Below, in pieces: positions 42,907 to 53,192 of a stretch of 64,000 nucleotides of DNA; positions within the stretch are counted from its first letter, which is position 1; the number at the start of each line of letters is the position of its first letter. The translations under genes were made by a program, and so were the position numbers. A model generated the notes under the pieces. That model was not told the origin of the DNA and did not search any database. It was given only the letters and a program-made list of their open reading frames with translations. This DNA is from Streptomyces davaonensis JCM 4913 (GTDB lineage Bacteria; Actinomycetota; Actinomycetes; Streptomycetales; Streptomycetaceae), in the NCBI RefSeq assembly GCF_000349325.1, contig NC_020504.1:6234053-6298052 (forward strand), given 5' to 3'.

Positions 42907-44433
42907 ATGAACGGCACCGGCATCGGTAACGGCACCGACCCGCACCCCGCCCCCCACCCGGGCGCCGCAGACCCGACCCGCTCAGTGATCGTCGTCGGCT
43001 CCGGCCCGACCGGACTGCTGCTGGCCGGTGACCTGGCCGCCGCCGGTGTCCCCGTCACCGTCGTCGAGAAGCGCCCGCACAAGATCAGCAACCTCTCCCG
43101 GGCGATCGTCATCCACGCCCGCACCCTGGAACTCCTCGACGCCCGCTCGCTCGCCGACGAGGTGGAGTCCCTCGGCCGGCGCCTGGACCGGATGAACCTC
43201 TTCACCCGGCTCACCGTCGAGTTCGACAGCCTTCCCTCCCGCTTCAAGCACCTGGTCATGCTTCCGCAGTACGAGACGGAGCGGATCCTGGAGCGCCGTG
43301 CGGTCGCGGCCGGGGTGCGGTTCCGCCACGAGACCGAGGTGACCGGGATCGACCAGGACGAGGAGGGCGTCACGGTGCGGCTGCGCGGCCCCGACGGGGC
43401 GTCGCAGGAGTTGCGGGCGGCGTACCTCGTCGGCGCCGACGGGATGCGCAGCACAGTGCGTCACGCGGTCGGTCTGCCCTTCCCCGGCCGCTCGGTGATC
43501 CGCTCCATCCTCCTCGCCGACGTCAGGCTCGCCGAGCCGCCCGAGGAGACGCTCTCCGTGCACGCCCGCGGCGACGCCTTCGCGTTCTTCGCCTCCTACG
43601 GGGACGGCTACTACCGCATCGTCGCCTGGCACCGGCACCGTGACATCCCCGAGAGCGAGCCGCTGCACCTGCCGGAGGTCCAGGAGGCCGTACGGCTCGC
43701 CGCCGGGCACGACTTCGGGATGCACGACGCCAAGTGGCTGTCCCGCTTCCACAGCGACGAACGCCAGGCGCCCGCCTACCGTGTGGGCCGGGTCTTCCTG
43801 GCCGGTGACGCCGCGCATGTGCACACCCCGGCCGGCGGCCAGGGCATGAACATCGGCCTCCAGGACGCGGCCAACCTCAGCTGGAAGCTCGCGGCCGTGC
43901 TCCAGGGCCGCGCGGCGGACTCGCTGCTCGACACCTACCAGGCCGAGCGGCACCCCGTGGGCACCGAGGCCATGCGCAGCAGCGGGGCCATCGTCCGCCT
44001 CGCCATGGCCAAGTACCCCTGGACGCTGGGCTTCCGGGCGGCCCTGACCGCCACCCTGAACGTCCTCACCCCGGTCCGCCGCAAGCTGGCCCTCCAGATC
44101 ACCGGTCTCGGCGTCAAGTACCGCGCCGCCCAGGGCGCCCACGCCCTCACCGGTTCCCGGGTCGCCGACGTGGAGCTGGCGGGCGGCCGGCTCTACGAGG
44201 CCCTGCGCGGCGGCCGGTTCGTCCTGATCACCTCGCAGGACTGCGCGGACAAGACGGGCCTGGAGGACTGGCTGACGGTCGAGCGCCGCACGGGCCGCGG
44301 CAGCGGCAGCCGTACGACGGTCCTGGTGCGCCCCGACGGTTACGTGGCCTGGGCGGCGGACGACCCCGACCTGGCGGCCGTCGAGGCGGCGGTGGAGGCA
44401 CACGTGGGGGAGCAGGTCAGCCTGGCCCGCTGA
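42907..44433 (+). CDS. FAD-dependent aromatic monooxygenase (PheA/TetX/rifampicin-monooxygenase-like)
   Basis: A 508-residue class A flavoprotein hydroxylase. FAD motif GSGPTG at residues 31-36 (VIVVGSGPTGLLLAGDL), DG motif LVGADGMRST at about 176-185 and GD motif FLAGDAAHVHTPAGGQGMN at about 297-315. The C-terminal thioredoxin-like domain (about 400-508) is typical of phenol and antibiotic hydroxylases. ATG at 42907 has AGGAGG upstream. Such TetR-paired enzymes often inactivate antibiotics or degrade aromatics; the substrate cannot be read from sequence. Confidence 0.92.
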   Translation: MNGTGIGNGTDPHPAPHPGAADPTRSVIVVGSGPTGLLLAGDLAAAGVPVTVVEKRPHKISNLSRAIVIHARTLELLDARSLADEVESLGRRLDRMNLFTRLTVEFDSLPSRFKHLVMLPQYETERILERRAVAAGVRFRHETEVTGIDQDEEGVTVRLRGPDGASQELRAAYLVGADGMRSTVRHAVGLPFPGRSVIRSILLADVRLAEPPEETLSVHARGDAFAFFASYGDGYYRIVAWHRHRDIPESEPLHLPEVQEAVRLAAGHDFGMHDAKWLSRFHSDERQAPAYRVGRVFLAGDAAHVHTPAGGQGMNIGLQDAANLSWKLAAVLQGRAADSLLDTYQAERHPVGTEAMRSSGAIVRLAMAKYPWTLGFRAALTATLNVLTPVRRKLALQITGLGVKYRAAQGAHALTGSRVADVELAGGRLYEALRGGRFVLITSQDCADKTGLEDWLTVERRTGRGSGSRTTVLVRPDGYVAWAADDPDLAAVEAAVEAHVGEQVSLAR

Positions 44434-44453
44434 AGCCCCGGGCTCGGGTGTGA

Positions 44454-44963
44454 CTAGCGCGTCGCCCCGGACAGCAGCTCCCGCAACAGGTCGGCCAGTT
44501 GGCCGGCCTGTTCCGCGTTCAGGGCGGACAGCGCCTCCGCCTGGACGGCGAGCCCCGCGCCCACCGCCTCGTCCACCAGCCGCAGCCCCTCGTCCGTCAG
44601 GCTCACCTGGAGCCCCCGCCGGTCGTGCGGATCGGGCGACCGGCGCAGCAGCCCGGCCCGCTCCAGCTTGTCCAGGCGCCCGGTCATCCCCCCGGTGGTC
44701 AGCATCAGCGTCGCCGAGAGCTGACGGGGCGAGAGGGTGTACGGCTCTCCCGAGCGGCGCAGGGTCGCCAGTACGTCGAACTCGCCCCGGGAGATCCCGA
44801 AGCGGCCGTAGGCCTTCTCCTGGCGGTCGCCCACGGTGCGTGAGAGGCGGTTGATCCGCCCGAAGACCGCCATCGCGGCCGTGTCCAGGTCGGGCCGCAC
44901 GATCGCCCACTGGTCGACGATCGCGTCGACGGCGTCCTTGCGCTGCTCAGGGCTTGCGTTCAT
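44454..44963 (-). CDS. MarR-family regulator
   Basis: A 169-residue winged helix-turn-helix protein (about residues 45-120: ISRGEFDVLATLRRSGEPYT ... GGMTGRLDKLERAGLL, wing DPHDRRGLQVSLT). Divergent from an EamA exporter, with a perfect palindrome between them. Repressor of its own gene and the exporter is likely. Stop TAG at 44454, 20 bases from the convergent monooxygenase. Confidence 0.93.
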   Translation of the reverse strand: MNASPEQRKDAVDAIVDQWAIVRPDLDTAAMAVFGRINRLSRTVGDRQEKAYGRFGISRGEFDVLATLRRSGEPYTLSPRQLSATLMLTTGGMTGRLDKLERAGLLRRSPDPHDRRGLQVSLTDEGLRLVDEAVGAGLAVQAEALSALNAEQAGQLADLLRELLSGATR

Positions 44964-44998
44964 GCGCCGAGTATCCGGGCTGGAAGGGTCGGCCGCAA

Positions 44999-45041
44999 GA
45001 AAGTGGCTTGACGGAAAGTAGCTTAGGAGTAAGCTACTTTC
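44999..45041. promoter_or_regulatory. MarR operator and overlapping promoter
   Basis: Perfect inverted repeat with 11-base arms GAAAGTAGCTT (45014-45024) and AAGCTACTTTC (45031-45041) around AGGAGT. A further half-site GAAAGTGGCTT (one mismatch) lies at 44999-45009, and TTGACG at 45008-45013 is a candidate -35, so a bound repressor would cover the exporter promoter. Confidence 0.82.
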
Positions 45042-45068
45042 TATCGACCTAATTGAAGGGTGCGTCCC

Positions 45069-46022
45069 ATGGCCACCAGCCGCCCCGCGCTCATAGCCCT
45101 CACCGCCCTGGCACCCGTCTCCTGGGGCACCACCTACTACGTCACCACCGAGTTCCTGCCGCCGGACCGCCCCTTGTTCACCGGGCTGATGCGCGCCCTG
45201 CCCGCCGGACTGCTTCTGCTCGCGCTCGCCCGGGTGCTGCCGCGCGGCGTCTGGTGGTGGAAGGCGGCGGCGCTCGGCGCGCTCAACATCGGCGCCTTCT
45301 TCCCGCTGCTGTTCCTGGCCGCGTACCGGCTGCCGGGCGGGCTCGCCGCGGTCGTCGGCTCGATCGGGCCGCTCTTCGTCGTCGGCCTCTCGGCACTGCT
45401 GCTCGCCCAGCGGCCGACGGCACGCGCGCTGGTCACCGGGGCGGCGGCCGCGTTCGGGGTCAGCCTGGTCGTCCTGCGGGCGGTCGGCGCGCTGGACACG
45501 CTCGGTGTGCTGGCGGCCCTCGCCTCCACCGCGTCGATGTCCACCGGAACCGTGCTGGCCAAGAAGTGGGGCCGCCCCGAGGGCGCCGGGCCGACCGCGC
45601 TGGCCGGCTGGCAGCTCACCGTCGGCGGACTGCTCATCGCGCCGGTCGCCTTCCTGGTCGAGGGCGCGCCGCCCGCGCTGGACGCCCGCGCGGTCGGCGG
45701 CTACCTCTACCTCGCCCTGGCCGGCACGGCCGTCGCGTACTGGCTCTGGTTCCGCGGCATCGGCCGCCTCACCGCCACCCAGGTCACCTTCCTGATCCCG
45801 CTCTCCCCGCTCACCGCTGCGGTCGTCGGCTGGGCCGCGCTGGGGCAGTCGCTGACACCGGTGCAGGTGGCGGGCATGGTGCTGGCGCTGGGGGCGACGG
45901 TGGCCGGGCAGTTGGTGCCGGCAGGCCGCGGCGGCGAGCGCGGCGGCATCGTCCGATCGGTCGGCTTCCCTGAGAAGACCGGTCCCGCGCACCGGCGTGA
46001 CCATGCGCGAGCCGGCCGTTGA
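45069..46022 (+). CDS. EamA-family (DMT) exporter
   Basis: A 317-residue drug/metabolite transporter with ten membrane helices in two EamA repeats (ALTALAPVSWGTTYYV and LAALASTASMSTGTVLA starts). The basic C-terminus (HRRDHARAGR) is cytoplasmic. ATG at 45069 follows GAAGGG. It exports a small molecule of unknown identity under control of the adjacent MarR protein. Confidence 0.93.
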   Translation: MATSRPALIALTALAPVSWGTTYYVTTEFLPPDRPLFTGLMRALPAGLLLLALARVLPRGVWWWKAAALGALNIGAFFPLLFLAAYRLPGGLAAVVGSIGPLFVVGLSALLLAQRPTARALVTGAAAAFGVSLVVLRAVGALDTLGVLAALASTASMSTGTVLAKKWGRPEGAGPTALAGWQLTVGGLLIAPVAFLVEGAPPALDARAVGGYLYLALAGTAVAYWLWFRGIGRLTATQVTFLIPLSPLTAAVVGWAALGQSLTPVQVAGMVLALGATVAGQLVPAGRGGERGGIVRSVGFPEKTGPAHRRDHARAGR

Positions 46023-46042
46023 CCGTCCGGTGTGTCGGACGA

Positions 46043-46076
46043 CGAAGGCGCTCCGAGCGGTCTCGGAGCGCCTTCG
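46043..46076. terminator. Bidirectional terminator between EamA and pepN
   Basis: Fifteen-bp perfect stem CGAAGGCGCTCCGAG (46043-46057) / CTCGGAGCGCCTTCG (46062-46076) with a CGGT loop, between convergent genes 20-30 bases from each stop. Clear. Confidence 0.93.
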
Positions 46077-46103
46077 CCAGTCCCTCTGTCGACCCCTTGT
46101 GGG

Positions 46104-48680
46104 CTACTCGGCCGCCGCCGCGTCCGCCGCCTGGGCCTTCAGGGCTCGTTCCACGCCCGACCTGGACTCGGAGACCAGGCGGTGCAGGGCCGCGTTCGGG
46201 GCGGCCTCGGTGAGCCAGGTGTCCGTGCGGGCCAGGGTCTCCTCGGAGACCTGGATCGTCGGGTACAGGCCGACCGCGATCTGCTGGGCGATCTCGTGGG
46301 AACGGGCGTCCCAGATGCCCTTCAGGGTCTCGAAGTACTTGTCCGTGTACGGCGCCAGCAGCTCGCGCTGGTCGGTCTGGACGAAGCCCCCGATCACCGC
46401 CTCCTGCACCGCGTTGGGGAGCTTGTCGGACTCGATGACCGAGGCCCAGGCCTCCGCCTTCGCCTCGGGGGTCGGGCGGGAGGCGCGGGCCGTGGCCGCG
46501 TGCCGCTCACCGGCCGCCGTCTTGTCCCGCTCGTACTCGCCCGCGATCTCCGCCTCGTCGAAGCGGCCCACCGCGGCGAGCCGCTCCACGAACGCCCAGC
46601 GCAGCTCCGTGTCGACGGCCAGGCCCTCGATGGACTGCGAGCCCTCCAGCAGCCCCTCCAGGAGGTCCAGCTGCTCCGGCGTCCGGGCCGTCGCCGCGAA
46701 GGCGCGCGCCCACGCCAGCTGGTGGTCCCCACCGGCCGGCGCCGCGTGCAGGTGGGCCAGCGTGGCGTCGGTCCAGCGGGTCAGCAGGGCCTCGCGGGCG
46801 GTCGGGTCGGCGTACAGCTCGATGGCCAGCTTCACCTGACGGTGCAGCGACTGCACCACGCCGATGTCGGACTCCTTGCCGATGCCGGAGAGGACCAGCG
46901 AGAGGTAGTCGCGGGTGGCCAGTTCGGCGTCCCGCGTCATGTCCCACGCCGACGCCCAGCACAGCGCGCGCGGCAGCGAGGACTCGAAGTCGCCCAGGTG
47001 CTCGGTGACATGGGCCAGCGACTGCTCGTCGAGGCGGACCTTGGCGTACGACAGATCGTCGTCGTTCAGCAGCACCACCGCCGGACGGCGCTTGCCGACC
47101 AGCTGCGGTACGGCCGTCAGCTCGCCGTCCACGTCCAGCTCGATGCGCTCGTCGCGCACCAGCTTGCCGCTCTCCTCGTCCCGCTCGTACAGGCCGACCG
47201 CGATGCGGTGCGGACGCAGCGTGGGCTCGCCCTTCGCGCCCGCCGGCAGCGCCGGGGCCTCCTGGCGGATGGCGAAGGAGGTGATGACACCCTCGGCGTC
47301 CGTCTCGATCTCCGGGCGCAGGACGTTGATGCCGGCCGTCTCCAGCCACGCCTTCGACCAGGTCTTCAGATCACGCCCGGAGGTCTCCTCCAGCGCGCCG
47401 AGCAGGTCGGAAAGGCGGGTGTTGCCGTACGCGTGGGCCTTGAAGTACGCCTGCACGCCCGCGAAGAACTCGTCCATGCCGACGTAGGCGACGAGCTGCT
47501 TGAGGACGGAGGCGCCCTTGGCGTAGGTGATGCCGTCGAAGTTGACCAGGACGTCGTCCAGGTCGCGGATCTCGGCCATGATCGGGTGCGTGGAGGGCAG
47601 CTGGTCCTGGCGGTACGCCCACGTCTTCATGGAGTTGGCGAACGTTGTCCAGGCGTGCGGCCAGCGGCTCTCGGGCGCATAGGCCTGGCAGGCGATGGAG
47701 GTGTAGGTGGCGAACGACTCGTTCAGCCACAGGTCGTTCCACCACTCCATGGTGACCAGGTCGCCGAACCACATGTGGGCCAGCTCGTGCAGGATCGTCT
47801 CGGCGCGCATCTCGTACGCCGCGTCCGTCACCTTGGACCGGAAGACGTACTGGTCGCGGATGGTCACCGCACCCGCGTTCTCCATCGCGCCCGCGTTGAA
47901 CTCCGGCACGAAGAGCTGGTCGTACTTCTTGAACGGATAGTCGTAGTCGAACTTCTCCTGGAACCAGTCGAAGCCCTGCCGAGTGACCTCGAAGATCGCG
48001 TCCGAGTCGAGGAACTCGGCGAGCGAGGGCCGGCAGTAGATGCCGAGCGGGACGGACTGGCCGTCCTTCTCGTACACGCTGTGCACGGAGTGGTACGGGC
48101 CGACGATCAGCGCGGTGATGTACGTCGAGATGCGCGGCGTCGGCTCGAAGGACCAGACGTTGTCCTTGGGCTCCGGGGTCGGCGAGTTGGAAATGACCGT
48201 CCAGCCCTCGGGGGCCTTCACGGTGAACTGGAAGGTCGCCTTCAGATCGGGCTGCTCGAAGGACGCGAAGACGCGGCGGGCGTCCGGGACCTCGAACTGG
48301 GTGTACAGATACGCCTGCTGGTCGACCGGGTCGACGAACCGGTGCAGTCCCTCACCGGTGTTGGTGTACGCGCAGTCCGCGACGACCCGGAGGACGTTAC
48401 GGCCCTCCAGCAGGCCCGGCAGCGCGATCCGGGAGTCCTTGAAGGACGCCTCCGCGTCGAGCGGCTCGCCGTTGAGGGTCACCTCGTGCACGGCGGGAGC
48501 CACCAGGTCGATGAAGGACTCGGCGCCGCTCTCCGCGACGTCGAAGCGCACCGTGGTCACGGACCGGTAGGTGCCGCCCTCCTGCGCGCCGGAGAGGTCG
48601 AGATCGATCTCGTACGAGTCAACGGTCAGCAGCTTCGCCCGCTGCTGCGCCTCTTCGCGAGTCAGGTTTGTGCCAGGCAC
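46104..48680 (-). CDS. pepN: Aminopeptidase N
   Basis: M1 zinc aminopeptidase of 858 residues. GAMEN exopeptidase motif at 264-268, zinc site HELAH at 298-302 with the third ligand E321 (WLNESFATY). The ERAP1-like C-terminal domain is present. It removes N-terminal residues from peptides in the cytoplasm. GTG at 48680 follows GAGGAG. Length matches Streptomyces PepN. Confidence 0.97.
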   Translation of the reverse strand: MPGTNLTREEAQQRAKLLTVDSYEIDLDLSGAQEGGTYRSVTTVRFDVAESGAESFIDLVAPAVHEVTLNGEPLDAEASFKDSRIALPGLLEGRNVLRVVADCAYTNTGEGLHRFVDPVDQQAYLYTQFEVPDARRVFASFEQPDLKATFQFTVKAPEGWTVISNSPTPEPKDNVWSFEPTPRISTYITALIVGPYHSVHSVYEKDGQSVPLGIYCRPSLAEFLDSDAIFEVTRQGFDWFQEKFDYDYPFKKYDQLFVPEFNAGAMENAGAVTIRDQYVFRSKVTDAAYEMRAETILHELAHMWFGDLVTMEWWNDLWLNESFATYTSIACQAYAPESRWPHAWTTFANSMKTWAYRQDQLPSTHPIMAEIRDLDDVLVNFDGITYAKGASVLKQLVAYVGMDEFFAGVQAYFKAHAYGNTRLSDLLGALEETSGRDLKTWSKAWLETAGINVLRPEIETDAEGVITSFAIRQEAPALPAGAKGEPTLRPHRIAVGLYERDEESGKLVRDERIELDVDGELTAVPQLVGKRRPAVVLLNDDDLSYAKVRLDEQSLAHVTEHLGDFESSLPRALCWASAWDMTRDAELATRDYLSLVLSGIGKESDIGVVQSLHRQVKLAIELYADPTAREALLTRWTDATLAHLHAAPAGGDHQLAWARAFAATARTPEQLDLLEGLLEGSQSIEGLAVDTELRWAFVERLAAVGRFDEAEIAGEYERDKTAAGERHAATARASRPTPEAKAEAWASVIESDKLPNAVQEAVIGGFVQTDQRELLAPYTDKYFETLKGIWDARSHEIAQQIAVGLYPTIQVSEETLARTDTWLTEAAPNAALHRLVSESRSGVERALKAQAADAAAAE

Positions 48681-48792
48681 GCGGTCATCTCCTCGTTATG
48701 TGTGGGTTCGGTCATCCTTCCATGGGACCTGAGGAGAATGCGATGTCCGTTTACCGCCGGTCAGCGGCGCGTGCGCACGTGAACCTGGGCCC

Positions 48793-49263
48793 ATGACGAC
48801 CTACCACGCACACCCCATCCCCCCGACGGCCCTGAAGGAGCTCCGCTCCACTGACGACGGGGGCCGCCGGACGGTTCCCCTGACCGACGAGGAGGGCGGC
48901 TCACCCCTGCGCTGCTGCCTGCGCCGGAGCGCTCCGGGGGAGCGGATCGCCCTGGTCACGTACGCGCCGCTGCGGCGCTGGGCGGCGGAGAACGGGGTGG
49001 ATCCAGGGGCCTACGACGAGCAGGGGCCCGTCTTCATCCACGCGGAGGAGTGCGGGGGGCCGCAGCCGGACGGCCTGCCCTTCGCCAACGCCCACCGCAC
49101 GCTGCGCCGCTACTCGGCCGACGGCCGCATCCTCGGCGGCACGCTGGTCGACGCCCCCGACGACGCCGCCTTCCACAATGCGTTCGACGACCCGGCCGTG
49201 GCGCTGGTCCACGTCCGGGCCGTCGAGTACGGCTGCTTCCTCTACGAGGTCAGAAGGGGCTAG
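48793..49263 (+). CDS. DUF1203-family protein
   Basis: A 156-residue protein with the DUF1203 pattern: CCLRRSAPGERIALVTYAPL, EQGPVFIHAEEC and a C-terminal VEYGCFLYEVRR. The domain is of unknown function. ATG at 48793. Divergent from pepN and convergent with asd. Confidence 0.85.
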   Translation: MTTYHAHPIPPTALKELRSTDDGGRRTVPLTDEEGGSPLRCCLRRSAPGERIALVTYAPLRRWAAENGVDPGAYDEQGPVFIHAEECGGPQPDGLPFANAHRTLRRYSADGRILGGTLVDAPDDAAFHNAFDDPAVALVHVRAVEYGCFLYEVRRG

Positions 49264-49275
49264 CCCGGCCGCGGA

Positions 49276-50409
<1,134 letters not shown>

Positions 50410-52527
50410 TCAGTCGCGCAGTTCGATCACCCAGGCGCCCATCGCGCGGACGTGCAGGATTGAGCTCTGGATCCGGTAGGGGCCGGAAGAACCGGTGATT
50501 TTCCGCTTGGGGAACAGGTTTTCGTCCAGTTCGAAGACATGCATGATCCCGCTCGAACCGGCGACCATCAGTTCCGCCTCGGGCCCGGTGTGACGTACGA
50601 CTCCGTATCCCTCGCCCTGGTTACGCGGGCCGAGTCCGGTCGCCGCGGCGAGCGACTCCGGCTCCAGCCGCCATTTCGTGTTGTCGGTGGCGAAGACGGT
50701 CACGAAGCAGGTACCGCCCGGGTCGACGAAGACAGGGCCGAGCGCGGGGCGGCGGCGGCCCATGGTGTCGGCGACGATCACCGGCCTGCCGAAGGGGTGG
50801 TTCAGGGCGTGCACGACCAGCTTGTCCTCGTCGCCGGAGGACGTCCGTCGCACGGTCATCAGTGTGGGCGGCCCCGGGTAGCGCAGGATCGTGCTGCCCT
50901 TGCCCTCGACCGGGCCGGTGAGCAGCGGCGCCTCGTCCTCGGGGAGCACACGCAGCGTCCAGGCGCCGGTGTGCTTGACCCGTATCTTCCGCTCGGCCTG
51001 CCCCATGCTGAAGACCAGGGCGGTGCCGCGGGAGCCGTGGTTGTAGGTGGTCAGCCACTCGTCCTCGTCGCCGTACTCGTCGACGAGCTTCACCCCGATG
51101 TCGAAGCTGCGCTCGGCGCCCGGGAACTCGTACCGGAGCAGCGAGGGACGTCCGGGCCGCGGGTTGACCAGCGTGACGGTCTGCTCGCCCCGGCCCTCGT
51201 AGACGTCCCCCTTCCGGCTCTTGGCGGGCTTCGGGGTGGGCAGCGGGGCGGTGGTGAGCTCCCACTGGTGCCTGCTCTTGTCGATCGCGAGCAGGATGGG
51301 CCCCTCGGTGATCCGGACGGTTTCCTTGACCCGCTTGCCGTTCCAGGCGTGCACGAGCTGCTCGGGGTGCCGGAGTTCGTCGGGGGTGGCGCCCCGGTGG
51401 CAGTTGATCTGGAACCAGCCGTTGTGGCGGTCCGTCGCGCGGACCTTCAGTTCGGCCGCGCCGCCGCGGTAGACGAGGACCTCGGGGCCGCTCCCCTTGA
51501 CCGTCTCGGCGTCGAAGGGGCGGGCCGCCGACAGGGGCAGGACGGTGAGCTTCCAGTGCCCGGAGCAGCTCACCTTCAGCTTCAGTGAGCCGCCCTTGCG
51601 GGGCGGCACGAACAGGACGCGGCCCTGGTGCTCGGGCAGGTCGTGGCAGAAGATCGTGTCGTCGCGCCCGGGGATCTCGACCTGGATCCACTTGTACTGC
51701 TCGACCCGCGCCTCCATGATCACCGGCCCGCAGTCCGGCGGGAACGGTATGTCCATGGTGATCTTGGTGCTGCCGTTGCCGCTGCGGACGTACGGTTCGA
51801 AGTCGAAGAAGGCGGATCCCCAGGACGGGGTGGTGGACGGGGCGGGCATCGACACGACGGTCGCGGGCGGCTGCACGTCGGCGACGGGCGGCTGTACGAC
51901 CGCCGGCGGCGCCGACGTCTTCCCCACCCCGGCGTTCACGACCGTAGCCACCGGAGCCACCGGAGCCGGAGGAACAGCAGGAGGCACCGCGGCCACCGGC
52001 TCCTCCGCCACCACGATCCCGAAGTCCGTCGCCAGTCCCGCCAGTCCCGAGTCGTAGCCCTGCCCCACCGCGCGGAACTTCCACTCGCCGTTGCGCCGGT
52101 AGAACTCCCCGAGCACGAACGCCGTCTCGGTGGCCGCGTCCGTCACCTCGTAGTGCGCGACGATCGCGCCGTCCGCCGCCACGGTCTGCGCCGCGAGCCC
52201 CGGCACCTGCCCGAATGCGCCGTCGTCGCAGGAGGCGGCGATCAGCACCCGCTGGACCGCCGGTTCGACCTGGGGCAGGTCCAGCTCCAGCCACTCCGCG
52301 AACCGGTCACCGCCGTCCCCGGTGCCGATGTGCCGCACCGCGCCCGAGGGATGCCAGGGCTGGCCGTGGAAGACGAGGTCGGCGTCGCCGCGTACCTTGC
52401 CCGCCGCGTCCAGCAGCAGCGCCGACACCTCCACCGCGGGCGTCCCCGGCACCTTCCGGCGGACTACGGCGACCCGCAGCGGACCTGTGGGGACAGGGGT
52501 GTTGGCCCCTTTGGTGATGTTGGTCAT
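50410..52527 (-). CDS. TerD-domain protein with long beta-rich C-terminal region
   Basis: A 705-residue protein. Residues about 8-180 are a TerD domain (SALLLDAAGKVRGDADLVFHG, EFYRRNGEWKFRAVGQGY), a calcium-binding fold linked to tellurite and stress responses. A Pro/Val linker follows (about 185-245), then about 450 residues of repeated beta-sandwich-like units (for example WKLTVLPL, WTLRVLPE, KWRLEPES each closing a repeat). Start at ATG 52527 gives MTNITKG; ATG 52536 is possible. Neither has a ribosome site. No other ter genes are nearby. Confidence 0.85.
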   Translation of the reverse strand: MTNITKGANTPVPTGPLRVAVVRRKVPGTPAVEVSALLLDAAGKVRGDADLVFHGQPWHPSGAVRHIGTGDGGDRFAEWLELDLPQVEPAVQRVLIAASCDDGAFGQVPGLAAQTVAADGAIVAHYEVTDAATETAFVLGEFYRRNGEWKFRAVGQGYDSGLAGLATDFGIVVAEEPVAAVPPAVPPAPVAPVATVVNAGVGKTSAPPAVVQPPVADVQPPATVVSMPAPSTTPSWGSAFFDFEPYVRSGNGSTKITMDIPFPPDCGPVIMEARVEQYKWIQVEIPGRDDTIFCHDLPEHQGRVLFVPPRKGGSLKLKVSCSGHWKLTVLPLSAARPFDAETVKGSGPEVLVYRGGAAELKVRATDRHNGWFQINCHRGATPDELRHPEQLVHAWNGKRVKETVRITEGPILLAIDKSRHQWELTTAPLPTPKPAKSRKGDVYEGRGEQTVTLVNPRPGRPSLLRYEFPGAERSFDIGVKLVDEYGDEDEWLTTYNHGSRGTALVFSMGQAERKIRVKHTGAWTLRVLPEDEAPLLTGPVEGKGSTILRYPGPPTLMTVRRTSSGDEDKLVVHALNHPFGRPVIVADTMGRRRPALGPVFVDPGGTCFVTVFATDNTKWRLEPESLAAATGLGPRNQGEGYGVVRHTGPEAELMVAGSSGIMHVFELDENLFPKRKITGSSGPYRIQSSILHVRAMGAWVIELRD

Positions 52528-52651
52528 GGGGCACATGCTGACAGTGAAGAAGGTGTGAAGGAAAGATCGAATAGAAGATTCCGGAAGTTGGGTCGAACGT
52601 TTCCGCCCCGACCGGCGTCATAGGAGAAACGCGGCGAGGGGAGGGGTGGCT

Positions 52652-53191
52652 GTGCTGCGCAGAATGGCCCGTCGCGGCCAGGGGGACGGCGTACCGGAGG
52701 CACCGGACGATCCCCTGGACGCGGCTCAGGAGCGCAGGGTGCGGGCGGTGCTCGCGCTCGGCGGGGTGCCGCAGGCGGACCTGTTGGACGGGGTGCAGCA
52801 GGTCCGCCTACGGCTGTTGGAGCGGGCGGCGAGCGGCCGGGAGGCGCCGCGGGACGTGTCCGCGTGGGCGGCGGTGGTCGCCTCCAACCTCGCCATGGAC
52901 TGGCATCGGGCCAAGCGCCGCCAGGAGCGGCTCGGCGAACGCCTCGCCGCCCTGCGCCAGTCGGAGCACCCCTCCGGCGAGGACACCAGCGTGCTCTCCC
53001 TCGCCGTGGCCCAGGGCCTGGACGAACTGCCCGACGCCCAGCGCCAGGTGGTGGTCCTGCGCTTCTTCGCCGACCTGCCCGTGCGGGACATCGCCGAGCA
53101 ACTCGCCATCCCCGAGGGCACGGTCAAGAGCAGGCTGCACACGGCGGTACGGATTCTGCGCACCCGCCTGCACGAGGACGAGGTGGTGTGA
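52652..53191 (+). CDS. Sigma-70 family (ECF-like) sigma factor
   Basis: A 179-residue sigma factor with a divergent region 2 (about 45-90, SAWAAVVASNLAMDWHRAKRR) and a well-conserved region 4 (about 118-175, LPDAQRQVVVLRFFADLPVRDIAEQLAIPEGTVKSR). Start set at GTG 52652, 7 bases after GGAGG; GTG 52646 is an alternative. It is followed one base later by a membrane protein that looks like its partner. Confidence 0.88.
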   Translation: MLRRMARRGQGDGVPEAPDDPLDAAQERRVRAVLALGGVPQADLLDGVQQVRLRLLERAASGREAPRDVSAWAAVVASNLAMDWHRAKRRQERLGERLAALRQSEHPSGEDTSVLSLAVAQGLDELPDAQRQVVVLRFFADLPVRDIAEQLAIPEGTVKSRLHTAVRILRTRLHEDEVV

Positions 53192-53192
53192 C

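Noticed and set aside
50410..52527. Tellurite-resistance operon
   Set aside because: Only one TerD-domain protein is present; no TerB, TerC or other ter genes are adjacent.
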